From an uncultured Clostridia bacterium (GTDB lineage Bacteria; Bacillota; Clostridia; Oscillospirales; Oscillospiraceae): a stretch of 39,631 nucleotides of DNA. The stretch lies in the NCBI GenBank assembly GCA_947572235.1, contig CANPBB010000012.1, positions 1 to 39,631 of the forward strand, in the 5' to 3' direction. Below, piece by piece: positions 1-8,318 of the stretch. The position numbers and the translations under genes were made by a program. The stretch's first letter is position 1, and the number at the start of each line of letters is the position of its first letter. The notes beneath the pieces are model-generated. The model ran no database searches and had not been told where the DNA came from. It was given only the letters and a program-made list of their open reading frames with translations.

Positions 1-40
1 GCTCGTCAAATACCAATGCTCCCGTCATTTTCTGTGCCAT
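1..40 (-). CDS. Partial gene start, possibly acetolactate synthase large subunit
   Basis: Only the first 13 codons are inside the window, reading leftward from an ATG at 40-38 and encoding MAQKMTGALVFDE. A strong ribosome binding site (AAGGAGGA on the minus strand, about 46-58) precedes it, so this is a genuine start. The N-terminal MTGA motif resembles the first residues of thiamine-diphosphate acetolactate synthases (IlvB), which begin branched-chain amino acid synthesis. Thirteen residues are too few to be sure, so the product name is a guess. Confidence 0.4.
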   Translation of the reverse strand, partial: MAQKMTGALVFDE

Positions 41-535
41 AATAAAATCCTCCTTCATTTATTCTTTCTCCATGCGGTGTGCTGGTGTTTGGGCTTGCAG
101 GGTTCCGGGCGGTATATCAAGGCTCTTTCCCTCAAAAGTAGTAAACTGGTAGTAAATTCAGCTTGTATGCCCGAAAATCAAGGTTTTTTTGAGAAAATCA
201 ACCATTTTATAAAAAAAGAGCGAACAGGAAACGCCCGTCGCCAGAGGAGCGGAGTAGGAGAGCACCTGCGCACAATTCGGTAAAATTCCACTTGATATTG
301 ACACTGTGTAAATACCTAACTGTCCGATGAAACAATTTCGGTGCGGAGGGCTGTAAAAACTTTACCCAAAAGGCGATGGCATAGAAAGGAGGTGCATCCC
401 GCGGAGCCGCCTTGGCGCGTTCTGTTTTGATCTGGACGGCAGGGGAGTACGGCGGCTTCGTGCGCAGGTTTGACAAACAGATTAGGGAGAGAAAAACAGG
501 GACATCATGGGAATTAGCGGGAAAAATAATAGGGT
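41..535. other. Divergent intergenic region
   Basis: This space separates the leftward gene start from the MATE gene. Short open frames on both strands lack convincing ribosome binding sites and resemble no family I know. I see no riboswitch or T-box signature. An AAAGGAGGTGCATCC stretch near 387 looks like a ribosome binding site but leads into no sensible frame. Confidence 0.4.
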
Positions 536-564
536 TTGACATTAAAATTTGAATTTGTTATACT
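536..564 (+). promoter_or_regulatory. Sigma-A promoter for the MATE-PPTase operon
   Basis: A perfect -35 TTGACA (536-541) is followed after 17 bp by -10 TATACT (559-564) with an extended TGT in front. Transcription should begin near 571, leaving a leader of about 46 nt before the MATE start codon. Confidence 0.75.
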
Positions 565-616
565 ACTCCATGTTTGTAAAAGAAGTTGAAATTTCTATGG
601 AAAAGAGGAGACACTA

Positions 617-2005
617 ATGGAAGAGAATACCTTACAGCACCCCTTTGCCCGTGAGCCGGTGGGGCGGCTGCTTGTCCGCTTTGCTGTGCCGTCAATTATT
701 TCAATGGTAGTCAACAGCGTCTATAATATGGTGGATCAAATTTTCATCGGTCAGGGTGTGGGCTATATCGGCAACACCGCCACCAATATCTGCTTTCCCT
801 TTACCACCATGTATCTGGCCCTCAGCCTGCTCATTGGCGACGGCGCGGCGGCCCTGTTCAGCCTGCGCTTGGGCGAGGGGCGGCGGGAGGAGGCCCGTGA
901 CACCGTAGGCACCGCCATTTTATTGGGACTGTTGGTAGGCGGGGGCTACACCGCCCTCTGTGAGATAGCGCTTCAACCGCTGTTAGGACTCTTTGGCTGT
1001 ACAGAGTCCGCCTTCCCATATGCGGTGGAGTATGCTTCCATCACCCTCTTGGGCGTGCCCTTTGTGGCGGTGTCCATTGCGTGCAGCAACATCATTCGGG
1101 CTGATGGCAGTCCCCAGTACTCCATGTTTTGTATGTTGGCCGGGTGTTTTACCAACATCGTTCTGGACTGGCACTTTGTTATGAATTTAGGGTGGGGTAT
1201 CGCCGGGGCCGCTTGGGCTACAGTGATTGGCCAGGTGCTCAACTGCGCCTTGGCTGTGATCCGGCTGCCGAAGCTGAAGAATGTGCAGCTGAGCTTGCGG
1301 ACACTGCGTTTGCGCCGGCGCACGGTGTTTCAGATCGGGCGGTTGGGAATCTCCAGCTTTATTACCCAAGGTGCCGCGACCTTTGTAGTGATTTTGATGA
1401 ACCGCTCCCTCAGCACCTATGGCGCCCTCTCTATCTACGGCTCGGACATCCCCCAAGCGGCTTTCGGCAACGTGATGAAGGTCAACCAAGTGGTGGTGGC
1501 GGTGCTGCTGGGCTTGGGGGTAGGGTCCCAGCCTATTGTGGGCTTTAACTACGGGGCCAGAATCTATGAACGGGTCCGCCGGACCTACCTGATCTGTATC
1601 GGCGCGGCCACTACAGCGGCGGTGACAGGGTGGGGCTTCTGCCAGCTTTTTACACAGGGGATTGTGAACCTATTTGGACAGGAGGGGGAGCTGTACAACC
1701 AATTTGCTCTGAACTGCTTCCACATCTTTCTGTCTATGGTGCTCCTCTACGGGGTCACGGTACCCACAGGTATCTTTTTCCAAGCCATCGGCAAGCCAGT
1801 GAAGGCGCTGCTGTGCTCCTTAGGGCGGCAGGTGCTGTTCTTTGTCCCCTGCATTTTTATCATGAGGGCGATAGCGGGTCTGGAGGGGCTGCTCTATGCC
1901 GGCCCGATTGCCGACGCATGCGCTTTCCTGCTCTCGGGGGCCTTGGGGCTTCGGGAGATGCGGCTAATGAAACAACAGTCCCACACCCCCCAGACGGGGG
2001 AGTAA
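617..2005 (+). CDS. MATE family multidrug efflux transporter
   Basis: This 462-residue membrane protein has the length and even spread of about twelve hydrophobic segments expected of a MATE (multi antimicrobial extrusion) transporter, which exports cationic compounds with Na+ or H+ antiport. The N-terminal VGRLLVRFAVPSIISMVVNS and the following YNMVDQIFIGQGVG are typical of the clostridial MepA-like subgroup, as are MKVNQVVVAVLLGLGVGSQP and IVGFNYGAR in the second half. The ATG is preceded by AGAGGAG with good spacing. It is the first gene of a two-gene unit with the phosphopantetheinyl transferase 10 bp downstream. The substrate cannot be read from sequence. Confidence 0.92.
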   Translation: MEENTLQHPFAREPVGRLLVRFAVPSIISMVVNSVYNMVDQIFIGQGVGYIGNTATNICFPFTTMYLALSLLIGDGAAALFSLRLGEGRREEARDTVGTAILLGLLVGGGYTALCEIALQPLLGLFGCTESAFPYAVEYASITLLGVPFVAVSIACSNIIRADGSPQYSMFCMLAGCFTNIVLDWHFVMNLGWGIAGAAWATVIGQVLNCALAVIRLPKLKNVQLSLRTLRLRRRTVFQIGRLGISSFITQGAATFVVILMNRSLSTYGALSIYGSDIPQAAFGNVMKVNQVVVAVLLGLGVGSQPIVGFNYGARIYERVRRTYLICIGAATTAAVTGWGFCQLFTQGIVNLFGQEGELYNQFALNCFHIFLSMVLLYGVTVPTGIFFQAIGKPVKALLCSLGRQVLFFVPCIFIMRAIAGLEGLLYAGPIADACAFLLSGALGLREMRLMKQQSHTPQTGE

Positions 2006-2015
2006 GGAGGAGCGG

Positions 2016-2627
2016 ATGGATATACAGGTCTACGCCTTGACAATCGACCGGGAGCTGAGGGAGGAGGAGCGGTGTTACCTCACAGAGGTGATGCCCTTCT
2101 CCCGCCGGCAGCGGATGCTGCGCCTCAGAGAGCAGAAGCAGTCCCAACCTCTCTGCGCCTATGGCCTCCTGCGCTTGGCTCTCCAGCGGCTCCACGGCTT
2201 TGATCAGATCCCCTCCATCGCCATTGCCCCGGCGGGGAAGCCCTACCTTTCTGAGGAGGGAAAAATCTGCTTTAATATCAGCCACACCGATGGGGCAGTG
2301 CTCTGCGCCGTCCACGACCAAGAGGTGGGTGTAGACATCGAGCGCAGCCGTGCCCCCGCTCCTACCATCCTCCACTACTATCACATCAGCGAGGAACGGC
2401 AGTTTTGGGAGATGTGGGTCCACCGAGAGGCGGTGGCCAAGTGCCGGGGCTGCGGCTTCGCCGCCATGGCCCACTGGGACGAGGAGATGGAGCGGTCCAT
2501 CACCACATACCCTCTGTCAATCTTCGACGGTTTCTATGCCGCCTTGGCCACTGGCGAGGCGAAGGTGGGATATGATATTCATGTGGTTACAATTGACGAA
2601 CTGCTGACAGAAATGGAAGAACGATAA
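2016..2627 (+). CDS. 4'-phosphopantetheinyl transferase, Sfp type
   Basis: The 203-residue protein has the three motifs of Sfp-type transferases, which attach the coenzyme A phosphopantetheine arm to a serine on carrier proteins: GKPYL and FNISHT (residues 75-91), VGVDIE (104-109, metal-binding acidic residues) and WVHREAVAKCRGCG (134-147). In the last motif the family consensus is WxxKEAxxK; here histidine-arginine replaces the usual lysine position, but the glutamate and second lysine remain. The ribosome binding site AAGGAGGAG lies just after the MATE stop, indicating co-transcription. No carrier protein or biosynthetic cluster is in the window, so it may serve a distant pathway. Confidence 0.88.
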   Translation: MDIQVYALTIDRELREEERCYLTEVMPFSRRQRMLRLREQKQSQPLCAYGLLRLALQRLHGFDQIPSIAIAPAGKPYLSEEGKICFNISHTDGAVLCAVHDQEVGVDIERSRAPAPTILHYYHISEERQFWEMWVHREAVAKCRGCGFAAMAHWDEEMERSITTYPLSIFDGFYAALATGEAKVGYDIHVVTIDELLTEMEER

Positions 2628-2628
2628 G

Positions 2629-2660
2629 AAAAGCCCGTGTCCAAAAGGACATGGGCTTTT
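2629..2660. terminator. Bidirectional rho-independent terminator
   Basis: A hairpin (AAAAGCCCGTGTCC / GGACATGGGCTTTT, one wobble pair) lies between the convergent phosphopantetheinyl transferase and deacylase genes. The flanking A and T tracts let it act on either strand. Confidence 0.85.
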
Positions 2661-2681
2661 CAAATTCCTGCATTCCCTATA

Positions 2682-3251
2682 TTAAGCGGTCTCCTCTTCG
2701 TGTGCCGGATAGTCCGGTAAATCCACCATCTTGGCCTTGTGCTTGCAGTGTGGGAGGAAGATGTTCAGTACATCCGAGGTCTCCATCTTTAACGTTCCGG
2801 TGTTCATACAGGGGTGGCAGCCGATGTACTCCTTGCTGTAGAGGGTGCGGTCAATGAGCAGCTGCACTTGGTGCTCCGTGTCGTTCATCAGCGCAAGGAT
2901 GGAGGCGGAGCCGGGGGTGACGCCTAAGAGCTCCTGCATCTTCTCCGCCGGAGCAAAACTCAGGCGGGAGACATCCAGCTGGCCGGATAGGTCCTTGGTC
3001 TTGAAGGTCTTGCTGGCGGGCATGCACAAAAGATAAAACTGTGTCTGCTGCCGGTTGCAGAGGAACAGATTCTTGCACACCTGCACATACAGCGCCTCGC
3101 TGATCTCCCGGCAGTCCTCCATGGTGAAGGCCGGGTCGTGCTCCACCCGCTCAAAGGGGATGTGGAGCTTCTCCAGCAGCTCGAAGCAGTTCTGCTCCGC
3201 CGGCTCCCGGCGGTCGGTGGGGGGAGTGGTGAAGATTTGAGAAATGGTCAT
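2682..3251 (-). CDS. YbaK/ProX-type prolyl-tRNA editing protein (PrdX-like deacylase)
   Basis: This 189-residue protein matches the stand-alone YbaK/EbsC-fold editing family that hydrolyses mischarged aminoacyl-tRNA(Pro). An N-terminal FELLEKLHIPFERVEHDPAF is followed by a CREISEALYVQVCKNLFLCN stretch with the conserved lysine, a SRLSFAPAEKMQELLGVTPG stretch typical of the clostridial PrdX/ProX subgroup, and a C-terminal IGCHPCMNTGTLKM segment. The start ATG at 3251 has only a modest upstream GAGA-rich site. It lies 93 bp downstream of murC on the same strand and is probably co-transcribed, although the functions are unrelated. Confidence 0.85.
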   Translation of the reverse strand: MTISQIFTTPPTDRREPAEQNCFELLEKLHIPFERVEHDPAFTMEDCREISEALYVQVCKNLFLCNRQQTQFYLLCMPASKTFKTKDLSGQLDVSRLSFAPAEKMQELLGVTPGSASILALMNDTEHQVQLLIDRTLYSKEYIGCHPCMNTGTLKMETSDVLNIFLPHCKHKAKMVDLPDYPAHEEETA

Positions 3252-3344
3252 GGTATCGTCTCTCTTTCACAGTTCAGAGTGTGGGCGGCCCGGAGGGCGG
3301 CCGGTTCTTTGGTGCAAACTCCTCACAGAGGAGAGGGATGATGG

Positions 3345-4706
3345 TTATTTCAGCAGGGCTTCCCCCACCGTGTAGATATTGCCTGCGCCCACTGTGAGGA
3401 TCAGGTCCCCCGGCTGGGCCATACCCCGCAGAGTGTCCTCCACCTCGCTGAGGGTGGGGCAGAAGATGGCCCCTGGAATCTCCCGGGCCAAGTCCGCCGA
3501 GGAGATGCCAACGGTATTCTGCTCTCTGGCGGCGAAGATCTCCGCCAAGATCACTTGATCGGCGGCGCGCAGCTCCTCCACAAACTGGGAGAAAAGGGCC
3601 TTGGTTCGGGTAAAGGTGTGGGGCTGGAAGGCGCAGAGAACCCGCTGATAGCCTAAGGACTTGGCCATGGTGAGAAGGGCGTGAAGCTCACCGGGATGGT
3701 GGGCGTAGTCATCGTAGATTCTGGCTCCGTGGAACTCCCCTTTGTACTCAAAGCGCCTCCCGGCGCCGGAGAAGGAGGAGAGTCCCCGCTCCACCGCCTC
3801 TCCGGAAAGACCCAGCACATAAGCGGCGGCGGCGGCGGCCAAGGCGTTGAGAATGTTGTGGCGTCCGCCCACATGGAGAGTGACATGGGCGTAGACCTCC
3901 CCGTGGACCACCACATCGAAGGAGGGAAGGCCGCTGTGGAAGACGATGGCCTCCGCCCGGCAGTCCGCTTGGGCTTGAAGGGCGAAGGTAAAGAGGGGCA
4001 TGCCGTCCAGCGCCTCCATGGCGTTTTTGTCGTCGGCGTTGACGACAATGACGCCCTCCTTGGGCACCAGCTGGGCAAAGAGCCGGAAGGAGTGCTGAAT
4101 ATCCTTTAGGTCCTTGAAGAAATCCAAGTGGTCCTCCTCCACGTTGAGTACCACCGCCACAGTGGGGGAGAAGTGGAGGAAGGAGTTGCAGTACTCGCAG
4201 GACTCCATAATGATGGTGTCCCCCCTTCCCACCCGATAGCCGCTGTGGAGCAGAGGAAGGGTGCCGCCAATCATCACCGTGGGGTCCGCCTGGGCGGCCA
4301 TGAATACGTGGGTAGTCATAGAGGTGGTGGTGGTCTTGCCGTGGGTGCCGGCGATGCACACCGCGTTGCGGTAGCTCCTCATAATAGCCCCCCAAGCCTC
4401 TGCCCGCTCAAAGACGGGAAGGCCAGCGGCGTGGGCGGCGGCAATCTCCGGGTTGTCGTCGTGGACAGCGGCGGTACGGATAAGGAACTCCGCCCCCTTA
4501 ATATTGTCGGCCCGGTGGCCGATGGCGATGCGTACGCCCTGCTCCCGGAGGTGCAGAACACCACCGCTCTCCTGCATGTCGCTGCCTTGGACCAGAAGGC
4601 CCATACCGTGGAGCACCTCCGCCAAGGGGGACATGGAGACGCCGCCGATGCCGCAGAGGTGAACCCGACGGCCGGCCTGCAGATATTCCTGTATTGTGGA
4701 ACCCAT
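3345..4706 (-). CDS. murC: UDP-N-acetylmuramate--L-alanine ligase
   Basis: MurC adds L-alanine to UDP-N-acetylmuramic acid using ATP, the first peptide step of peptidoglycan precursor synthesis in the cytoplasm. The 453-residue protein has the N-terminal nucleotide-sugar site (HLCGIGGVSMSPLAE, residues 16-30), the Mur ligase P-loop GTHGKTTTT (120-128), the central ATPase motifs (MESCEYCNSFLHF, LNVEEDHLDFF), and the C-terminal motifs YDDYAHHPGE and FQPHTFTRT. Length and motif order are normal. An AGGAGG-like site (GGAGG, 7 nt away) supports the start at 4706. Unusually, it is not in a cell-wall gene cluster here; the deacylase gene follows it. Confidence 0.96.
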   Translation of the reverse strand: MGSTIQEYLQAGRRVHLCGIGGVSMSPLAEVLHGMGLLVQGSDMQESGGVLHLREQGVRIAIGHRADNIKGAEFLIRTAAVHDDNPEIAAAHAAGLPVFERAEAWGAIMRSYRNAVCIAGTHGKTTTTSMTTHVFMAAQADPTVMIGGTLPLLHSGYRVGRGDTIIMESCEYCNSFLHFSPTVAVVLNVEEDHLDFFKDLKDIQHSFRLFAQLVPKEGVIVVNADDKNAMEALDGMPLFTFALQAQADCRAEAIVFHSGLPSFDVVVHGEVYAHVTLHVGGRHNILNALAAAAAAYVLGLSGEAVERGLSSFSGAGRRFEYKGEFHGARIYDDYAHHPGELHALLTMAKSLGYQRVLCAFQPHTFTRTKALFSQFVEELRAADQVILAEIFAAREQNTVGISSADLAREIPGAIFCPTLSEVEDTLRGMAQPGDLILTVGAGNIYTVGEALLK

Positions 4707-5230
4707 AGCTGTTCCTCCAGAACCGGCAGTTCACCGCCGGATATTTTCAGAGCCTATATTGGCAAGTGAACTTGACAGGATAGGTCGAAGATTTTCCATG
4801 CCTGTCAGGGGAGTCTTTCGCAGAAGCCCCAAGCGGATTCCAAGAAGGCGGGGCACAGAGCGACGGAAAAGCCCCCGCCGACTGGAATTCAAGATTATCT
4901 AAGACGGGTTCTAAGCCCCGCTCACCAAGGTGGAAAGCTGTCGGGGCCGTATCATCATAGGCTGCGGCGAATAAAATTGGGACAAACGCTATTATTTTTA
5001 ACTATTTTATATTATAATGTATTCTATATGAATATGCAACAAAAAAGGAGCGGGCAAACCTGACGATTGTGGGTGGCGGAACTGCCCATATTTTGTCCAA
5101 ATTACAGCAAATACAAACCTGCCTTGTCTGCTCTGCGGCAGGATTTTATTCCCAGATCCCAGAGGGCCCGCAGCTACAGCGGCAGGGAACAAGGGATCTG
5201 AGGATGTTTTTCCTGACAGGAGGAGTGCTA
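4707..5230. other. Divergent intergenic region and cca leader with two hairpins
   Basis: The region between murC and cca contains an AT-rich stretch with a TATAAT at 5013-5018 but no good -35. The long leader that follows carries two hairpins. The first is CCTGCC/GGCAGG (5118-5142), followed by ATTTTATT. The second is AGATCCC/GGGATCT (5154-5199), followed 9 nt later by a T-rich TGTTTTTCC. Together they resemble attenuator stems, but I recognise no known riboswitch. Confidence 0.4.
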
Positions 5231-6574
5231 ATGATTGCCATACCAAAAAGCGTCGAAGAAATTCTGCACCGTCTGCACACTGCCGGACACCAAGGGTACT
5301 GCGTGGGGGGCTGTGTTCGGGACCGGTTGCTGGGCCGGGAACCCAAGGACTACGATATAACCACCTCCGCTAAGCCAGAGGAGGTGATGGCCCTTTTTGC
5401 CCCACACGCCATCCCAACCGGCCTCCAGCACGGCACAGTGACCGTGGTTTCAGAGGGGGAGAGGGTAGAGGTGACCACTTTTCGCCGGGACGGAGCGTAT
5501 ACCGACCACCGCCGCCCCGACGCTGTCACCTTCACAGCCTCCCTTACAGAGGACCTGAGCCGCCGGGATTTCACCATCAATGCTATGGCTATGGATTTAG
5601 ACGGACAGGTGACAGACCCATTCGGCGGCAAAGCAGACCTGCACCGGGGGATGCTCCGATGTGTAGGAGCCCCTGCCGCCCGTTTTCAGGAGGACGCTCT
5701 GCGGATCATGCGGGCTTTGCGCTTCGCAGCGGAGCTGTCCCTCACTGTGGAGGACGGCACGGCGGCGGCACTGAGGAAGCAGAGGGAGCTTTTGAAAGAG
5801 ATCTCCGTGGAGCGGATCTTGACGGAGCTGAATAAGCTCCTCTGCGCCCCAGCGGTGGAGAAAGTGCTGCTGACCTATCCGGAGGTAATCGGTGTGGTGC
5901 TGCCGGAGATTCTGCCGGCGGTGGGCTTCGACCAGCACAACCGCCACCACTGCTATGATGTATATGAGCACAGCGTCCGTGCTATGGCTGCTCTGCCGCC
6001 GGAGCCGATGCTCCGCTGGACTATGTTTCTCCACGACTTGGGAAAGCCGGAGACCTTCTCCTTGGATGAAGCGGGGGTGGGCCACTTCTATGGCCACGGC
6101 AGACGCAGTGCCGAGCTGGCCCACACAATTTGCCGCCGGCTGCGGATGGATCGGCGCTCCTCGGAGACTATCGAAGAGCTGGTGCGCCTCCATGACACAG
6201 AGATTCCCCTGACAGAGCGGGGGGTGCGCCGGATGCTCCGCCGGGTGGGGGAGGAGCAGCTCCGCCGCCTGATTGCGGTGAAGCGGGGGGACAACTTGGC
6301 CCAGCACCCAGACTATCGGGGCCGTCAGGAGACCCTGAGCCAGCTGGAGACGCTGCTGAACATGGTGCTCTCGGCGGATGCGTGTTTTTCCCTGAAGCAG
6401 TTAGCTGTAAAGGGAGGAGACTTAACTGCAATCGGCATCACTGGACCAGATATCGGCCGGACACTGGTCCGGCTCTTGGACGAGGTGGTGGAGGAGCACC
6501 TGCCCAACGACCGGGGGGCGCTGATGGCCTATGCAGAGGAGATACGGGATGAGGAGAGGAGGGAAAGGGGATGA
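5231..6574 (+). CDS. cca: CCA tRNA nucleotidyltransferase with HD domain
   Basis: This 447-residue class II nucleotidyltransferase adds or repairs the 3' CCA end of tRNA. The N-terminal catalytic head has GYCVGGCVRD (residues 22-31) and the metal-binding KDYDITTS (39-46). RRDFTINAMA sits near residue 107, and the neck contains an EDALRIMRALRFA helix. An HD-type phosphohydrolase motif HDLGKP lies near residue 268. I chose the ATG at 5231 because GACAGGAGG sits just upstream and homologues begin at this point; a longer in-frame extension to 5069 has no ribosome binding site. The stop overlaps the start of nfo, so the two are translationally coupled. Confidence 0.93.
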   Translation: MIAIPKSVEEILHRLHTAGHQGYCVGGCVRDRLLGREPKDYDITTSAKPEEVMALFAPHAIPTGLQHGTVTVVSEGERVEVTTFRRDGAYTDHRRPDAVTFTASLTEDLSRRDFTINAMAMDLDGQVTDPFGGKADLHRGMLRCVGAPAARFQEDALRIMRALRFAAELSLTVEDGTAAALRKQRELLKEISVERILTELNKLLCAPAVEKVLLTYPEVIGVVLPEILPAVGFDQHNRHHCYDVYEHSVRAMAALPPEPMLRWTMFLHDLGKPETFSLDEAGVGHFYGHGRRSAELAHTICRRLRMDRRSSETIEELVRLHDTEIPLTERGVRRMLRRVGEEQLRRLIAVKRGDNLAQHPDYRGRQETLSQLETLLNMVLSADACFSLKQLAVKGGDLTAIGITGPDIGRTLVRLLDEVVEEHLPNDRGALMAYAEEIRDEERRERG

Positions 6575-7419
6575 CCTACTATTTGGGAGCCCATCTCTCC
6601 AGCGCCGCCGGCTACGCCAGGATGGTTCGTCGGGCGGCGGAGATCGGGGCCAACACCTGCCAGTTTTTCTGCCGCAATCCCAGAGGGAGTCGGGCTAAGG
6701 CCCTCAATGAGGGGGATTTGGAGCAGTGTCGGACATTTCTGGTGGAGCGGAACTTCGGCCCCTTGGTGGGCCATGCGCCCTACATTATGAATCCCTGCGC
6801 CAAGGACCCTGGGATTCGGGAGCTGGCGGCGCGGATGATGGCGGAGGACCTGATGCTGATGGAGCGGCTGACGCCGGGATACTATGTCTTCCATCCCGGT
6901 AGCCATGTGGGACAGGGGACAGAGGAGGGCTGCCGGCAGATCGCGGCCATGCTCAACGCTGTTTTGCGCCCGGAGCAGCAGACGGTGGTACTGCTGGAGA
7001 CCATGACAGGCAAGGGTACCGAGGTGGGCGGACGGTTTGAGGACCTGCGGGCTATTTTGAGCCAGGTGGTTTGTCAGGAGAAGGTGGGGGTGTGTATGGA
7101 CACCTGCCATATGTCCGACGCGGGTTACGATGTGTCCGGGGATTTAGATGGCGTGCTGGCGGAGTTTGACCGGGTGGTGGGGCTGCGCTGGGTGAGAGCG
7201 GCCCACATTAATGACAGCCTCAACCCTGTGGGGGCGCGAAAGGACCGCCACGCGGCCATTGGGGAGGGCACTTTGGGCACCGGTGCAATCCTGCGCTTTA
7301 TTACCCACCCGGCCTTGGCGGGCATTCCCTTTGAGCTGGAGACACCTCAGGATGACGAGGGCCACGGGCGGGAGCTTGCCATGCTGCGGGAGAGGATCGC
7401 GGTGCGCTCCATCCGGTAG
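6571..7419 (+). CDS. nfo: Deoxyribonuclease IV (AP endonuclease)
   Basis: This 282-residue TIM-barrel enzyme cleaves 5' of abasic sites in DNA during base excision repair. The zinc-binding signatures are visible in order: GAHLSSAAG at the N-terminus, FHPGSHVG, LLETMTGKG, VCMDTCHMSDAGYD, HINDSLNPVGARKDRHAAIG and FELETP. Length is typical. Its ATG overlaps the cca stop (ATGA at 6571-6574), making a tight two-gene operon. No terminator is obvious immediately downstream, where degraded sequence begins. Confidence 0.95.
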   Translation: MTYYLGAHLSSAAGYARMVRRAAEIGANTCQFFCRNPRGSRAKALNEGDLEQCRTFLVERNFGPLVGHAPYIMNPCAKDPGIRELAARMMAEDLMLMERLTPGYYVFHPGSHVGQGTEEGCRQIAAMLNAVLRPEQQTVVLLETMTGKGTEVGGRFEDLRAILSQVVCQEKVGVCMDTCHMSDAGYDVSGDLDGVLAEFDRVVGLRWVRAAHINDSLNPVGARKDRHAAIGEGTLGTGAILRFITHPALAGIPFELETPQDDEGHGRELAMLRERIAVRSIR

Positions 7420-7474
7420 GCGGAAGGTGTCGCGTATTTGCGGTCAAATGTGGGGGAAATGGCTTGCAACGCGC

Positions 7475-7769
7475 ATGGTTATAACAAAATCCCTTCTTTG
7501 TTATACTTTTCTTGGCTCTCTAAACACCGCGCCAGATGAAAACGGTAAGTCTATTGTGGAACAGAGAGGCGCTGTGGCGCTGATCAACAGTAACTTCTTC
7601 AACTCCTATAACGCCTTCCAGCATCCCATCGACCACATGATAGTGGACGGGGAGTTTCTCTGCGGCAGCTCCGGCATTTCCTCTTTCGGCATCACCAAAA
7701 ACGCGGAGATCCTTGTGGGCCGTCCGGCCCCTCTTCACCCAGCTCACCCGCAGTGACGGCAAGGGCTGA
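7475..7769 (+). pseudogene. Remnant of a phosphodiester glycosidase (NAGPA-domain) gene
   Basis: A stretch of about 95 codons encodes AVALINSNFFNSYN, MIVDGEFLCGSSG and FGITKNAEILVGR, in the order and spacing of the NAGPA-type phosphodiester glycosidase core seen in many secreted Clostridia proteins. There is no plausible start or signal peptide and the frame breaks near 7725. Shifting one frame recovers LFTQLTRSDGKG before a stop at 7769. Both ends of the domain are missing, so this looks like a truncated, frameshifted relic. Family assignment rests on motif resemblance only. Confidence 0.45.
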
Positions 7770-7821
7770 TCCATCTATAAGAAACTGTCCATCTCTCATA
7801 GAAGCCGCCCACGGACATCCG

Positions 7822-8074
7822 ATGGAAGGCCGCGCAGAGTATTTCTCGCTTTGCGCCATTTCCGATCTGAAAAAAGCGGCCCAAACCGCTGATATTCCCG
7901 GCGTTCTTGTGGAAAATCCTTCTATACAGGCAGCTTATTCCAACAAGATTACAGCCCTATTTAAGTCTGGCTTACCCCAGAGACATAGGGCGGGCCGTTA
8001 ATTTCGTCCAAAAAAATGTGGAATTATACAATAAAAATAGTGACATTTGTTCAAGGTGCTGCCGCAAAACAGAT
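7822..8074 (+). pseudogene. Frameshifted unidentified gene fragment
   Basis: One frame reads MEGRAEYFSLCAISDLKKAA and continues to AYSNKITALFKSGLP. It breaks near 7980, and a neighbouring frame then reads DIGRAVNFVQKNVELYNKNS before a stop at 8072-8074. The amino-acid content looks protein-like on both sides of the break. There is no ribosome binding site and I do not recognise the family. It may belong to the same decayed locus as the glycosidase remnant just upstream. Confidence 0.35.
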
Positions 8075-8243
8075 TAAACTATAAATAACATCTGATAAAC
8101 CGAATATGATATAAGCACTACACCCCTTCATTTAAGCAACTCCATGCAGACATCAAAGCGCACAACGAGCTGGTATCTCTGAATGGCGTACTAAGTACCC
8201 CGCATCTGAGACGACCAAGCCAGTGTCGTTGTCAAGTATAATA

Positions 8244-8265
8244 TAACCCCCCAAGACTTGGGTTA
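8244..8265 (+). terminator. Hairpin upstream of the YjiH-like gene
   Basis: TAACCC pairs with GGGTTA, with a nested CCCAAG/CTTGGG alternative, followed by TTTTATAT. It could terminate upstream transcription or act in the leader of the next gene, which starts 54 bp later. Confidence 0.5.
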
Positions 8266-8318
8266 TTTTATATATAGATAGTGTAGGCAACATATGGAAA
8301 GGCGAAAGGTGGTAATTT

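Noticed and set aside
207..542. Leftward 111-codon frame upstream of the MATE gene
   Set aside because: It overlaps the MATE promoter and lacks a ribosome binding site. The composition looks random.
3681..4769. Rightward frames opposite murC
   Set aside because: They are shadows of a GC-rich coding sequence on the other strand and have no ribosome binding sites.
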